NCBI GenBank assembly: GCA_008107755.1
Contig: VIRH01000088.1
Coordinates: 124,001 to 188,000, forward strand
Length of the DNA: 64,000 nt
Direction of reading: 5' to 3'
From: Rhodobacterales bacterium
GTDB taxonomy: Bacteria; Pseudomonadota; Alphaproteobacteria; Rhizobiales; Stappiaceae
In this document: one piece after another, positions 1-8,393 of the stretch
Layout: every line of letters starts with the position of its first letter
How positions within the stretch are numbered: the first letter of the stretch is position 1
Position numbers and translations under genes: made by a program
The notes under the pieces: generated by a model
What the model saw: only the letters and a program-made list of their open reading frames with translations
What the model was told of the DNA's origin: nothing
The model's database searches: none

Positions 1-10
1 AAACGACACG

Positions 11-1009
11 GTGAGAGTTGCGGCGGTTCAGATTGCGCCTGACCTCAATTCGCGGGCCGGGACCCTTGAAAAGGTCATGGACGCAACGCGCGAGGCGGCC
101 GGAAAGGGCGCCCGTCTTGTCGTGTTTCCCGAGACCTTCGTGCCCTGGTATCCCTATTTCTCCTTCATTCTGCCGCCGATGCTGGCGGGCAAGGAGCACC
201 TGCGGCTCTATGAGGAAGCGGTTAAGGTTCCCAGCGTCGAAACCGCCGCGCTCGGCTCTCTTGCCAAGGAACTCGGCATTGTCGCTGTCATCGGCGTCAA
301 CGAGCGCGATCACGGCTCGCTCTACAACACGCAGCTTGTTTTCGACGCGGACGGCACCTTGTGTCTGAAGCGGCGCAAGATCACGCCGACCTATCACGAG
401 CGGATGATCTGGGGGCAGGGCGACGGCTCGGGCCTGAAAGTGGTCGACACCGCCGTCGGCCGTATCGGCGCGCTCGCCTGCTGGGAGCACTACAATCCGC
501 TCGCCCGCTACGCGCTGATGACCCAGCACGAGGAAATCCACGTCGCCCAGTTCCCGGGCTCCCTGGTCGGGCCGATCTTCGGCGAGCAGATCGAGGTCTC
601 CATGCGGCACCACGCGCTGGAGAGCGGCTGTTTCGTCGTCAATGCCACGGGCTGGCTGACAGAAGAGCAGATTGGATCGATCAGTGACGATCCGAAACTC
701 CAGAAGGGCCTTCGCGACGGATGCATGACCTGCATCGTCTCGCCGGAGGGCCGCCATCTCGTCCCGCCCCTGACGGAGGGCGAGGGCATTCTGATTGCCG
801 ATCTCGACATGAAACTGATCACCAAGCGCAAGCGCATGATGGACAGCGTCGGCCATTACGCCCGGCCCGAGCTTCTGCATCTGGTGCATGACATGCGGCC
901 GGCGAAACCCGTCGATGCCGTTCTTCCGGGCGTCGCCGCTGCGCCGTCACCCGCCCCGGCAAACCCGGAATTGCCGCTGATCCTCGAGGAGACCGAACAT
1001 GTCGGCTGA
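11..1009 (+). CDS. Nitrilase of the Nit1C cluster
   Basis: Carbon-nitrogen hydrolase of the nitrilase family, expected to hydrolyse a nitrile (or cyanide-derived nitrile) to acid and ammonia in the cytoplasm. The Glu-Lys-Cys triad is visible: E41 in VFPETF, K123 in KRRKITPT and C157 in LACWEHYNP. The GTG at 11 is the first usable start, but the frame is open to the window edge (N-D-T before the GTG codon), so a few N-terminal residues may lie outside. It overlaps the radical SAM gene by 11 bases. In Pseudomonas Nit1C nomenclature this is NitC. The family assignment is firm; the natural substrate is inferred from the cluster. Confidence 0.93.
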   Translation: MRVAAVQIAPDLNSRAGTLEKVMDATREAAGKGARLVVFPETFVPWYPYFSFILPPMLAGKEHLRLYEEAVKVPSVETAALGSLAKELGIVAVIGVNERDHGSLYNTQLVFDADGTLCLKRRKITPTYHERMIWGQGDGSGLKVVDTAVGRIGALACWEHYNPLARYALMTQHEEIHVAQFPGSLVGPIFGEQIEVSMRHHALESGCFVVNATGWLTEEQIGSISDDPKLQKGLRDGCMTCIVSPEGRHLVPPLTEGEGILIADLDMKLITKRKRMMDSVGHYARPELLHLVHDMRPAKPVDAVLPGVAAAPSPAPANPELPLILEETEHVG

Positions 1010-2099
1010 AGTTCTCATCAACGAACTGCAAACCCGCGGCATACGGCTTGTCGATCCGCGCGCCGGTCACGAATCCCGGAGGGGCGGCGCAGGGCCGACC
1101 GATCACAAGGCACTCACCGTCGACGGTGTCACGGTGATGGTGCCCGTCCACACCGCGCCTGCCTTCGAAAGTCCCTATCTGGCCGAGGCGCCCGACGCCT
1201 CGGGTGTCAGCACTGTCTTGAAGGATGGCGGCAAGGTCGGCACGATCAGCTTTCCGGGCCGCCCGAAATTCTATGATCTGGAGACGGCCGACGGCATTCC
1301 CTATTCCCAGCTCGCCACGCTGCACGGGCGTGACGTGCTGGCGACGACGGTCCTGCAGACCTGTATCCGCTATCAGAGCCGCACGAAAACCTGCAAGTTC
1401 TGCGCAATCGGCCAGTCGCTCGCCGCCGGCCGAACCATTGCCCACAAGACACCGGAGCAGCTTGCCGAGGTTGCCGAAGCCGCCGTCCGTCTGGACGGGG
1501 TGAAACACATGGTCCTGACGACGGGCACGCCGAAAGGGCCAGACCGTGGCGCCGCCGTCATGGCCGAAAGCGCGCGGGCGATCAAGGCGGCTGTCGACAT
1601 TCCGATCCAGGCTCAGTGCGAGCCGCCGGAAGACGATGTCTGGCACCAGCGCATGAAGGACGCCGGCGTCGACGCGCTCGGCATGCATCTGGAAGTCGTG
1701 ACCCCGCAGGTGCGCCAGCACATCATGCCCGGCAAGGCGCAGGTGCCGATGGAAAAGTATTTCAGCTCCTTCGAGGCCGCTGTTCGCGTCTTCGGCCGCG
1801 GCCAGGTGTCGACCTATATCCTGGCCGGGCTCGGCGACACGGCCGAGGCCATCCTGGAAACCTGCGAAAAGCTGGTCGCAATCGGCGTCTATCCTTTTGT
1901 CGTGCCCTTCGTTCCCGTCTCCGGAACGCCGCTGGAAAGCCACCCCGCGCCGGGCGCAGACTTCATGGACTCCATCCTGCGGCCCCTCTCGAAAATGGTG
2001 GTCGCCGGCAACATGCGCGCCGAGGATATCAAGGCCGGATGCGGCCGCTGCGGTGCCTGCTCGGCCCTTTCCGTCTACGAAAAGCTGCAGGTGAAGTGA
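999..2099 (+). CDS. Radical SAM protein, MSMEG_0568 family (Nit1C)
   Basis: Member of the radical SAM family always found beside Nit1C nitrilases (NitD in pseudomonads), 366 aa. The presumed 4Fe-4S cysteines are C122, C132 and C135, a CX9CX2C spacing rather than the classical CX3CX2C. A second cysteine group, C348, C351 and C354 near the C-terminus, could hold an auxiliary cluster. The ATG lies inside the end of the nitrilase gene, so the two are translationally coupled. The reaction catalysed is not known; co-occurrence suggests it makes or modifies the nitrile-related metabolite. Confidence 0.9.
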   Translation: MSAEVLINELQTRGIRLVDPRAGHESRRGGAGPTDHKALTVDGVTVMVPVHTAPAFESPYLAEAPDASGVSTVLKDGGKVGTISFPGRPKFYDLETADGIPYSQLATLHGRDVLATTVLQTCIRYQSRTKTCKFCAIGQSLAAGRTIAHKTPEQLAEVAEAAVRLDGVKHMVLTTGTPKGPDRGAAVMAESARAIKAAVDIPIQAQCEPPEDDVWHQRMKDAGVDALGMHLEVVTPQVRQHIMPGKAQVPMEKYFSSFEAAVRVFGRGQVSTYILAGLGDTAEAILETCEKLVAIGVYPFVVPFVPVSGTPLESHPAPGADFMDSILRPLSKMVVAGNMRAEDIKAGCGRCGACSALSVYEKLQVK

Positions 2100-2100
2100 G

Positions 2101-2640
2101 ATGCTGGAATTCGGCTCCAAACCATTTCTCTCGCCGCAATTCGCCATCAAGGCGGCCACCGCCCCGTGGGAATTTGCCGGAGCGACGGCGCTTCGCATCA
2201 AGGTCTTCTGCGAGGAACAGCAGATCTTCACCGGTCATGACCGGGACGACATCGACCGCATCGCCCTGCCGCTGGTTGCCATATCGACACTGGCAAGCGA
2301 GGCGGACGAGGTCGTCGGAACGGTGCGCATTCACGAGGCGTCTCCGCGCATCTGGTGGGGGTCGCGCCTTGCGGTCGCCTCCACCCATCGCCGTGTCGGG
2401 CGCCTGGGCGCGGAACTGATCCGCCTCGCGGTGTCGTCCGCCAACGGCTACGGCTGCGACCGCTTCTTCGCCCATGTTCAGGAACAGAACGTCAAGCTGT
2501 TCGAGCGCCTGCACTGGGAAAGTCTGGAAGAGGTCGACATCCACGGCAAGCCGCACATGAAAATGGAAGCGGATCTCGACGCCTATCCCGCCTTTCTGGC
2601 CCCGGCGTCCGGCTGGACCATGCCGCTGAAGCGAAGATGA
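2101..2640 (+). CDS. GNAT acetyltransferase, MSMEG_0567/Sll0786 type (Nit1C)
   Basis: N-acyltransferase of 179 aa, the NitE-type member of the cluster. The GNAT acetyl-CoA loop is seen around RRVGRLGAELIRLAV and the family C-terminal part follows (AHVQEQNVKLFERLHW). It starts one base after the radical SAM stop codon. Its stop overlaps the next start as ATGA. The acyl acceptor is unknown. In cyanobacteria and mycobacteria the homologues belong to nitrogen-starvation-associated clusters. Confidence 0.9.
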   Translation: MLEFGSKPFLSPQFAIKAATAPWEFAGATALRIKVFCEEQQIFTGHDRDDIDRIALPLVAISTLASEADEVVGTVRIHEASPRIWWGSRLAVASTHRRVGRLGAELIRLAVSSANGYGCDRFFAHVQEQNVKLFERLHWESLEEVDIHGKPHMKMEADLDAYPAFLAPASGWTMPLKRR

Positions 2641-3656
2641 GGGCGAACGCGATGGCACGTCATTCTGCGCAAAAGAGCTGGCCCGAGACCTTGCAGGACA
2701 TTGCCGAGATGCTCCGAACGGATCCGGGTGTCCTGGGCAAACGCGATATCGATGCCTCCTGCAGGGCGCTGCAAATCGATCCCGCCGCGCCGGGCCGGCC
2801 GGGTGACGATTGTGCTGTCCTGCGAGATGGAGACGGCCACCTGCTCTTTGCCATGGAAGGCTTCATCAACGCCTTCGTCGAGGCCGATCCGTGGTTCGCC
2901 GGCTGGTGCGGCATCATGGTCAATCTCTCCGACATCCTTGCCATGGGCGGCCGCCCGCTTGCGGTGACCGATGCGGTCTGGGCGGCGGATTTTCCTCATG
3001 CCCAGGAAATCCTCGAGGGCATGCGGGCGGCCTCGGCCGCCTACGGCATTCCGATCGTCGGCGGCCACACGAATTTGCGAGCTGGCCAGAGCCAGCTTGC
3101 CGTTTCCATCATCGGCCGTGCAAAGGCGCTGATCACCAGTTTCGACGCCAAGCCGGGCGACGTCCTGATTGCGGCGATCGACCACAGGGGCGAATATCGC
3201 GCGCCCTTCAACAACTGGCAGGCGGCCCTGTCCGCCCCGCCCGAAAGACTTCGCTCCGATGTCGCGCTGCTCCCGGCCCTTGCCGAAAACGGCCTTTGCC
3301 GCGCGGGCAAGGACATCTCGCAGGGCGGGATCGCCGGCACGGCGTTGATGCTGGCGGAATGTTCCAGTGTCGCCATCGATCTCGATCTCGACCGGATCAA
3401 GCCGCCCGAAGGCGTGCCCCAGGCGCGCTGGATGGCGACCTTCCCCTCCTTCGGGTTTCTGCTGGCGGTGGCGCCCGAAAACTCACTAGAGACCATCGAT
3501 CACTTCAAAAACGCGGGCGTCTGGGCGGACGAGATCGGGCGCATCGCGTCGGGCTCCCGACTGACACTGTCCTGCGGCGGTCACACCGAAACGCTCTGGG
3601 ACCACGCAAAGTCGCCCTATCTCGGCCTTGGCAGGAAGGAAGCCGCCCATGCCTGA
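2637..3656 (+). CDS. AIR synthase-related protein, Sll0787 family (Nit1C)
   Basis: About 339 aa, related to the PurM/AIR synthase ATP-binding fold (NitF-type). Seen: GDDCAVL, NLSDILAMGGRP, a GGHT turn and the C-terminal KDISQGGIAGTALM segment typical of PurM/HypE/ThiL proteins. The start at 2637 is chosen because it gives a 4-base ATGA overlap with the GNAT stop; the frame stays open upstream but only as read-through of the previous gene. It may phosphorylate or ATP-activate a pathway intermediate, which is inference from the fold. Confidence 0.88.
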   Translation: MRANAMARHSAQKSWPETLQDIAEMLRTDPGVLGKRDIDASCRALQIDPAAPGRPGDDCAVLRDGDGHLLFAMEGFINAFVEADPWFAGWCGIMVNLSDILAMGGRPLAVTDAVWAADFPHAQEILEGMRAASAAYGIPIVGGHTNLRAGQSQLAVSIIGRAKALITSFDAKPGDVLIAAIDHRGEYRAPFNNWQAALSAPPERLRSDVALLPALAENGLCRAGKDISQGGIAGTALMLAECSSVAIDLDLDRIKPPEGVPQARWMATFPSFGFLLAVAPENSLETIDHFKNAGVWADEIGRIASGSRLTLSCGGHTETLWDHAKSPYLGLGRKEAAHA

Positions 3657-3960
3657 CCTCACGTTCCGCATTCGCTGGCCGGATGGCGGCGAAGAGCGCT
3701 GCTATTCGCCGTCCACCATCGTCACCCAGTTCTTCACGGAAGGCGAAACCTACCCGCTCGCCGGATTTCTGAAGCTGTGTGACGAGGCCTTCACTGCTGC
3801 CAGTGACCGGGTGCGGGCTGTCCATGGCTTCCCATGCTCGCACGCGGCGTCCCAGCTCGCCGCCATCAAGAAGAGCGCGGCACCCTTTCACGCGCAATCG
3901 GATGCAACCGTCACCTTTCTCCGGTTCGAGACCGGCGCAGAGCGCAGGATATCGCAATGA
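3649..3960 (+). CDS. MSMEG_0570 family nitrogen-starvation response protein (Nit1C)
   Basis: Small protein of 103 aa matching the NitG-like member: FRIRWPDGGEERCYSPSTI at the N-terminus, then an LKLCDEAFTAASDRVRAVHGF helix region ending in a conserved Cys-Ser pair. The start at 3649 overlaps the end of the AIR-synthase-like gene and has AGGAAGG about 10 bases upstream; a GTG 21 bases earlier is less likely. Function is unknown in all organisms I know of, but it is a constant member of the cluster. Confidence 0.85.
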   Translation: MPDLTFRIRWPDGGEERCYSPSTIVTQFFTEGETYPLAGFLKLCDEAFTAASDRVRAVHGFPCSHAASQLAAIKKSAAPFHAQSDATVTFLRFETGAERRISQ

Positions 3961-5252
3961 CCGACACGAAAACCCGAACCATCCCCGTCGTCATCGTCGG
4001 CGGCGGCCAGGCGGGGCTTTCCGCCAGCTATCACCTGTGCCGCAGCAACATCGAGCACGTGGTGCTGGAGCGCTACCGCTTCGCGCATCAGTGGCGCGAA
4101 AACCGCTGGGACAGCTTCTGTCTCGTCACGCCGAACTGGCAATGCCGCCTGCCCGGCTTCTCCTACGGCGCAGACTACGGCGGAGCGGATCCGAATGGCT
4201 TCATGCTGAAGGACGAAATCGTCGACTATCTCGAGGCTTTCGTGAAATCCTTCGACCCGCCCCTGAAGGAAGGGGTGACCGTGACGGATGTGCGCCGCCG
4301 CGACGACGGACGCTTCGTGGTTGAGACGGAGACCGAAGAGGGAGATCTGACCTATGTCGCCGAACAGGTGGTCATCGCCTCCGGTGGCTATGACATTCCG
4401 GTCATTCCGCCCTATGCGGCAGAGATCGATCCGGCCATCGTTCAGATCCAGGCGGGCGACTACAGAAACCCGGACCAGCTTCCCGACGGCAGCGTTCTGG
4501 TGGTGGGCTCGGGCCAGTCCGGCGTTCAGATCATGGAGGATCTGAAGATCGCCGGCCGGCAGGTGCACCTTGCGGTCGGCTCCGCTCCGCGCTCGCCTCG
4601 CGAATATCGTGGGCGCGATGCCACGGACTGGCTCTATGACATGGGCCATTACGCGCTCACCATCCGCGATCACCCGCTGGGCGAGGCGGTCAAGGAAAAG
4701 ACCAACCACTACATGACCGGCCGCGACGGCGGCCACGAGATCGACCTGCGCAAATTCGCGCTCGAAGGCGTCAGGCTCTACGGGTCCATGACCGGCGCGA
4801 GCCGAACGGAAGCGACATTCGCCTCCGATCTGGAAAAGAACCTCGACGATGCCGACGCAAGCTATGTCGGCATTCGGGAGGTGATCGACAGATACATTGC
4901 GGAAAACGGCATCGATGCACCGGAAGAGCCACGGTTCCAAAAGGTCTGGCGCCCGCAAACCGAGCCCGCCGCGCTGGATTTCGCCCGGGAGAAGATCTCC
5001 GCGGTCGTCTGGGCAATCGGCTTCCGCCCGGACTATTCCTGGCTGAATGTCGACGTCCTCAATGATCGTGGCCGGCCCGTCTTCGACCGCGGCGTTTGCG
5101 AGGTGGAAGGTATCTATTTCCTCGGTCTCGGCTGGCTGAATACCTGGGGCTCCGGGCGTTTTCTTGGTGTCGCCGAGGATGCGGAATATCTCTGCGGCCA
5201 TATCGAGGCGCTTCACCGGCGCAACCGCGCATCTCTCAGCAAGGTGTCCTGA
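3957..5252 (+). CDS. Flavin-dependent oxidoreductase, MSMEG_0569 family (Nit1C)
   Basis: FAD/NAD(P)H-dependent monooxygenase-like enzyme of 431 aa, the NitH-type member. The FAD-binding GGGQAGLSAS is near residue 16 and the second Rossmann motif, VVGSGQSGVQ, is near residue 180. The overall layout resembles flavin monooxygenases. The chosen ATG at 3957 overlaps the previous stop codon (ATGA). In Pseudomonas work the cluster is required for cyanide utilisation. The exact substrate here is unproven. Confidence 0.9.
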   Translation: MTDTKTRTIPVVIVGGGQAGLSASYHLCRSNIEHVVLERYRFAHQWRENRWDSFCLVTPNWQCRLPGFSYGADYGGADPNGFMLKDEIVDYLEAFVKSFDPPLKEGVTVTDVRRRDDGRFVVETETEEGDLTYVAEQVVIASGGYDIPVIPPYAAEIDPAIVQIQAGDYRNPDQLPDGSVLVVGSGQSGVQIMEDLKIAGRQVHLAVGSAPRSPREYRGRDATDWLYDMGHYALTIRDHPLGEAVKEKTNHYMTGRDGGHEIDLRKFALEGVRLYGSMTGASRTEATFASDLEKNLDDADASYVGIREVIDRYIAENGIDAPEEPRFQKVWRPQTEPAALDFAREKISAVVWAIGFRPDYSWLNVDVLNDRGRPVFDRGVCEVEGIYFLGLGWLNTWGSGRFLGVAEDAEYLCGHIEALHRRNRASLSKVS

Positions 5253-5255
5253 ACA

Positions 5256-6137
5256 GTGCGCATGATGTTCGAAGATGTGCCTGAGCAGGAAACCGACGAC
5301 CTTGCTGCCCATGTGGCAACGCAGGAGAGTAGCTACAGTCTGGGCATGCCGGAGCTGAGCCACACCGGTCTGTCGGAACAATGGATGCTGAAGACCCTCG
5401 GCGATCGCCACTGGCGGCTGATAGCTGCGGCTGCCGGACAGGCGAAGGCAAGTTTCAGGGATCGGAATGGCAGGGAGGTCTATGCCGCCTTTTGCGGTCT
5501 TTCCGTTGCGGCGCCCCATTTCGGCCGGCCGGATCTCGACGACCGGCTCGATATCCGATCAACGCTTCACCGCGTCTCCCCGGCCCGGCTGGCCTCCGAA
5601 CATGTGCTCAGGATAGGCGCCACGGAAATCGCGCGTGTCTGTCTGGTCTCGACCTTCATTTCCAGGACGCGGGATGGCGAAAACAGATCCGTTGCTCGTG
5701 TGGATTTTCCGGGCCTGCCCGTGCTGCCGGCGCTTCCCGCCCGGCAGCAGTTTCCGCGGGAGGCGGCGCGCCTTGCCCGCCAGGGCGCGGATGGTCATTT
5801 CGGCCTTGCCATGCCCGCCGAGCTGACGCGCGGTCCCGACGAAACCCTCCGCCCCAACCCGTCGCTCGATTTCAACCGGGCGGGCCTGCTCTATTTTCCG
5901 TCCTTCGTTGCAGTGGCGGAACGCGCCGTCGGCACGCGCATGGGTCGAGCGTCAGATGGACTCGTTTTGCGCCGGCGCGATGTTCTCTTTTTCGGAAATG
6001 TCGAGCTTCATGAGCCGATTTCGGTCTTTGTCACGGATTGTGTGCATGACGAAGACCGGTTCAGGGCGGCCGTTGCCCTGAAAGGCTCGGACGACCGGCC
6101 GCTCTGTCAGGTCTTTTGCGAGTACGGCCGGGCATAG
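5256..6137 (+). CDS. LnmK-like acyltransferase/decarboxylase (Pnap_2097 family)
   Basis: Protein of 290-293 aa resembling LnmK, the double-hot-dog bifunctional acyltransferase/decarboxylase of leinamycin biosynthesis, and the Pnap_2097 biosynthetic family. The signature is LGMPELSHTGLSEQWML followed by LGDRHWRLIA. It begins 3 bases after the flavoprotein stop (GTG 5256; ATG 5262 or 5265 also possible), so it is very likely co-transcribed with Nit1C. LnmK-type enzymes decarboxylate methylmalonyl-CoA and load propionyl groups on acyl carrier proteins. No carrier protein gene is in view, so the acceptor is unknown. A second hot-dog-like half is visible from about residue 190. Confidence 0.75.
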   Translation: MRMMFEDVPEQETDDLAAHVATQESSYSLGMPELSHTGLSEQWMLKTLGDRHWRLIAAAAGQAKASFRDRNGREVYAAFCGLSVAAPHFGRPDLDDRLDIRSTLHRVSPARLASEHVLRIGATEIARVCLVSTFISRTRDGENRSVARVDFPGLPVLPALPARQQFPREAARLARQGADGHFGLAMPAELTRGPDETLRPNPSLDFNRAGLLYFPSFVAVAERAVGTRMGRASDGLVLRRRDVLFFGNVELHEPISVFVTDCVHDEDRFRAAVALKGSDDRPLCQVFCEYGRA

Positions 6138-6173
6138 CCTGCAGCGACAGGCCCGGCGGGTCTTGTCAGGTCG

Positions 6174-7082
6174 TCAAACGACTCTCAGGTCCGGCTGCGG
6201 CTTTCCGGCAAGCGCGGACCGCGGCGTGATTGCGTTCTGGAGCAGCTCCCGCAGATGCTCTTCCAGATAATCCACGATGGGCGACTGGGTCGTCGACTGG
6301 GTGTAGATGGCAAGCTGGGTTGCCGTCAGCGGCGGGAAGCCGTCCTGTTCCTTCAGGATCCGGAACCCGTCCAGCAGCGCGCCCGTCGGCAGGCAGCCGA
6401 TGCCGGCGCCCGACAGCACCGCGACCTGAGCAGCGGCGACGCTGGTGGTGGTGATGCGCTCGTACCATTGCCGTTTGGCCCGCGTCAGCGTGTTGAAGGC
6501 CATTTCGCGGAAGGGGCAGGGCTCTGGAAACAGGATCAGCGGCAGCGGGTCCGTCAGCGGGCAATCGTCCGCAACCGCCCAGTGCAGGGCTTCCTCGACC
6601 ACACCGTCCGGTTCCGGTTTTGCCGAACTGACCAGCGCGATCGCCAGGTTGATCTCGTTGTTCGTCAGCATCTCGTGCAGCGTCGCGCTGTCAGCCACGG
6701 TCATCTCCAGCTTAACATTCGGATGAATGCGCACGAAGTTGCAGAAGATCGATTGCAGTTGGCGGGTCGCATACCATTCCGGAAGGCCGACATGCACCGT
6801 CCCTGTCAGTTCCGGCGCGGACAGACGCAGCCTGGCTTCCTCGTGAGACTTCAGGATCTCGGTGGCATGCTGATAGAGAATGCGGCCCGCCGGGGTCAGG
6901 TTCATCGTTCGGGCGGTGCGCTCGATCAGCGGCTTGCCCACGCGTTCCTCAAGTCGGCGTAGCTGGGTACTGACGCAGGGCTGTGTCCGGTTCAGCATGG
7001 TTCCGGCGTGGGTAACATTTCCGGCTTCTGCAACGGCGACAAAGGCTTCCAGCAGTTCGATGTTGAATCGGCCGACTGTCAT
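6174..7082 (-). CDS. LysR family transcriptional regulator
   Basis: 302 aa with an N-terminal winged helix-turn-helix (LLEAFVAVAEAGNVTHAGTMLNRTQPCVSTQLRRLEERVG) and a periplasmic-binding-protein-like effector domain. It converges on the Nit1C/LnmK operon, with 36 bases between them, and is divergent from the methyltransferase-exporter pair. A LysR-type inverted repeat lies in the shared upstream region at 7268-7282. The likely targets are therefore itself and the pair at 7359-9543; control of Nit1C is possible but not indicated by position. Confidence 0.9.
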   Translation of the reverse strand: MTVGRFNIELLEAFVAVAEAGNVTHAGTMLNRTQPCVSTQLRRLEERVGKPLIERTARTMNLTPAGRILYQHATEILKSHEEARLRLSAPELTGTVHVGLPEWYATRQLQSIFCNFVRIHPNVKLEMTVADSATLHEMLTNNEINLAIALVSSAKPEPDGVVEEALHWAVADDCPLTDPLPLILFPEPCPFREMAFNTLTRAKRQWYERITTTSVAAAQVAVLSGAGIGCLPTGALLDGFRILKEQDGFPPLTATQLAIYTQSTTQSPIVDYLEEHLRELLQNAITPRSALAGKPQPDLRVV

Positions 7083-7267
7083 TCCTGCACTCCTATTTCA
7101 GCTTCGGACGGACAGCATTTCGCTGGCGATTTTCCTCGCCGCTGCGTCTGCCCGCCGTTGAACAGAGTCAGTCCCGAGTATTGCAGATCCCGAGCCGGAA
7201 CAAAGGGCGGTAATCAGCGCCGGTTCCGGTCGGGCAATCTGGGACGTCAGCTTGGGACAAGCATAAC

Positions 7268-7282
7268 GTTCCATTATGGAAC
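7268..7282. promoter_or_regulatory. LysR-type inverted repeat
   Basis: A perfect 15-base inverted repeat, GTTCCATTATGGAAC, containing a T-N11-A core. It sits 185 bases upstream of the LysR start and 76 bases upstream of the methyltransferase ATG, in a locally AT-rich stretch. This form and position are typical of a LysR recognition site. Binding is inferred. Confidence 0.55.
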
Positions 7283-7358
7283 CTTGCAATTATAAATTTT
7301 GCTGACGAAAATATATCGCGTAATCCGAGAGTTATCGTCACAAACATGGGTATCCGAA

Positions 7359-8393
7359 ATGACTCTCGCGTTTAATGTCGGCCATGCTGACCAAGACAAT
7401 GCACATGAAGCCTTCCAATCTCTGCAGAACAGGGTGCATCGGGCCATTGCCTCGCACACCGAATTCAGCCTGGATCGCATCGTGACGCAGGACAATCGGG
7501 TGAAATACACCAACAAGGGCCGCAAGCAGTCCTCGACGGACCATCTCGACGAGGTGTTCCAGCTCATGCGGCAGCTCAACGAGGTTGGTGTCGGGTCGGA
7601 AACGCTCGGCTGTCTTCAGGAAAACGGAAGCTCCTTTCGAGATGCCCTTCGCCAGTGCTGCGAGCAGGTGGCCGCGGAATTCGACAACCGTCCGCTGACC
7701 TATGTCGAACTCGGCCCGGAACCCATCAAGACCGGTTTTGTCCTGAAAACACTGCTGGACCTCGGCGTGACCATCGACCGCTACATCGCTGTCGATATCA
7801 ATCCCATGTCGTCCGACCATATGCGTGCGGTCGTGGAGGAGATCCTTCCCGGCACGCCGCTGTCCTTCGTGACCGCGGCCTTCGAGGAGTTCAGTCTGGA
7901 AACCCATGTCGGCCTGCAGGCGCCTGCCGCGCTCGTGACCATGCTTGGCTTTCAGGAAGGCAACGACGATCCTTTCGTCGTCAACGAATGGCTGGCGAAC
8001 GTCGCCCGCCCCGGAGATCTGCTTTTGTCCGAAAGCCAGCTCTACAAGGCTGGCCAGATCGACAAGATCCCCTATTTCTACGCTCATCCGGCGATGCAGC
8101 GTTTCTCCCGCATAGCGTTCGAGCAATCCGTGGACCGGACGCTTCCCACTCTGAACCGCTTCTTCCTCCTGCCCGTACCCTTCAGGGACGGAGAAACGGC
8201 TCAGGTCGCGATCCTCGCCGAGGAGTTTGCGAATACAATCAGCGGAAGAAACTTGCATGTATCCAACTTCTGCCTGAAACTCACGGTCGACCAGTACCGG
8301 CACTACAGGCGGGAACGTGGATTTTTCGAGATTGCCGGAGAGACGTTCACGGATGACGAAACACTTCACTTCCAGCTCTCCCGTCGCATTTGA
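7359..8393 (+). CDS. EgtD-like SAM-dependent methyltransferase (putative)
   Basis: About 344 aa from the ATG at 7359; a TTG at 7299 would add 20 residues with no better support. The C-terminal two thirds look like the histidine-specific methyltransferase fold of EgtD: YVELGPEPIKTGFVLKTLL as motif I, an acidic VDI end to strand 2, and a GDLLLSESQLYK segment. The N-terminal 100 residues match nothing I know. The canonical GxG of motif I is replaced by GPEP. The gene ends inside the start of an MFS gene, implying that a methylated product is exported. Family level is moderately sure; the substrate is unknown. Confidence 0.6.
   Translation: MTLAFNVGHADQDNAHEAFQSLQNRVHRAIASHTEFSLDRIVTQDNRVKYTNKGRKQSSTDHLDEVFQLMRQLNEVGVGSETLGCLQENGSSFRDALRQCCEQVAAEFDNRPLTYVELGPEPIKTGFVLKTLLDLGVTIDRYIAVDINPMSSDHMRAVVEEILPGTPLSFVTAAFEEFSLETHVGLQAPAALVTMLGFQEGNDDPFVVNEWLANVARPGDLLLSESQLYKAGQIDKIPYFYAHPAMQRFSRIAFEQSVDRTLPTLNRFFLLPVPFRDGETAQVAILAEEFANTISGRNLHVSNFCLKLTVDQYRHYRRERGFFEIAGETFTDDETLHFQLSRRI

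Noticed and set aside
3888-5519. 543-codon minus-strand frame opposite the Nit1C flavoprotein
   Set aside because: Antisense of a gene with two clear Rossmann motifs; no recognisable domain.
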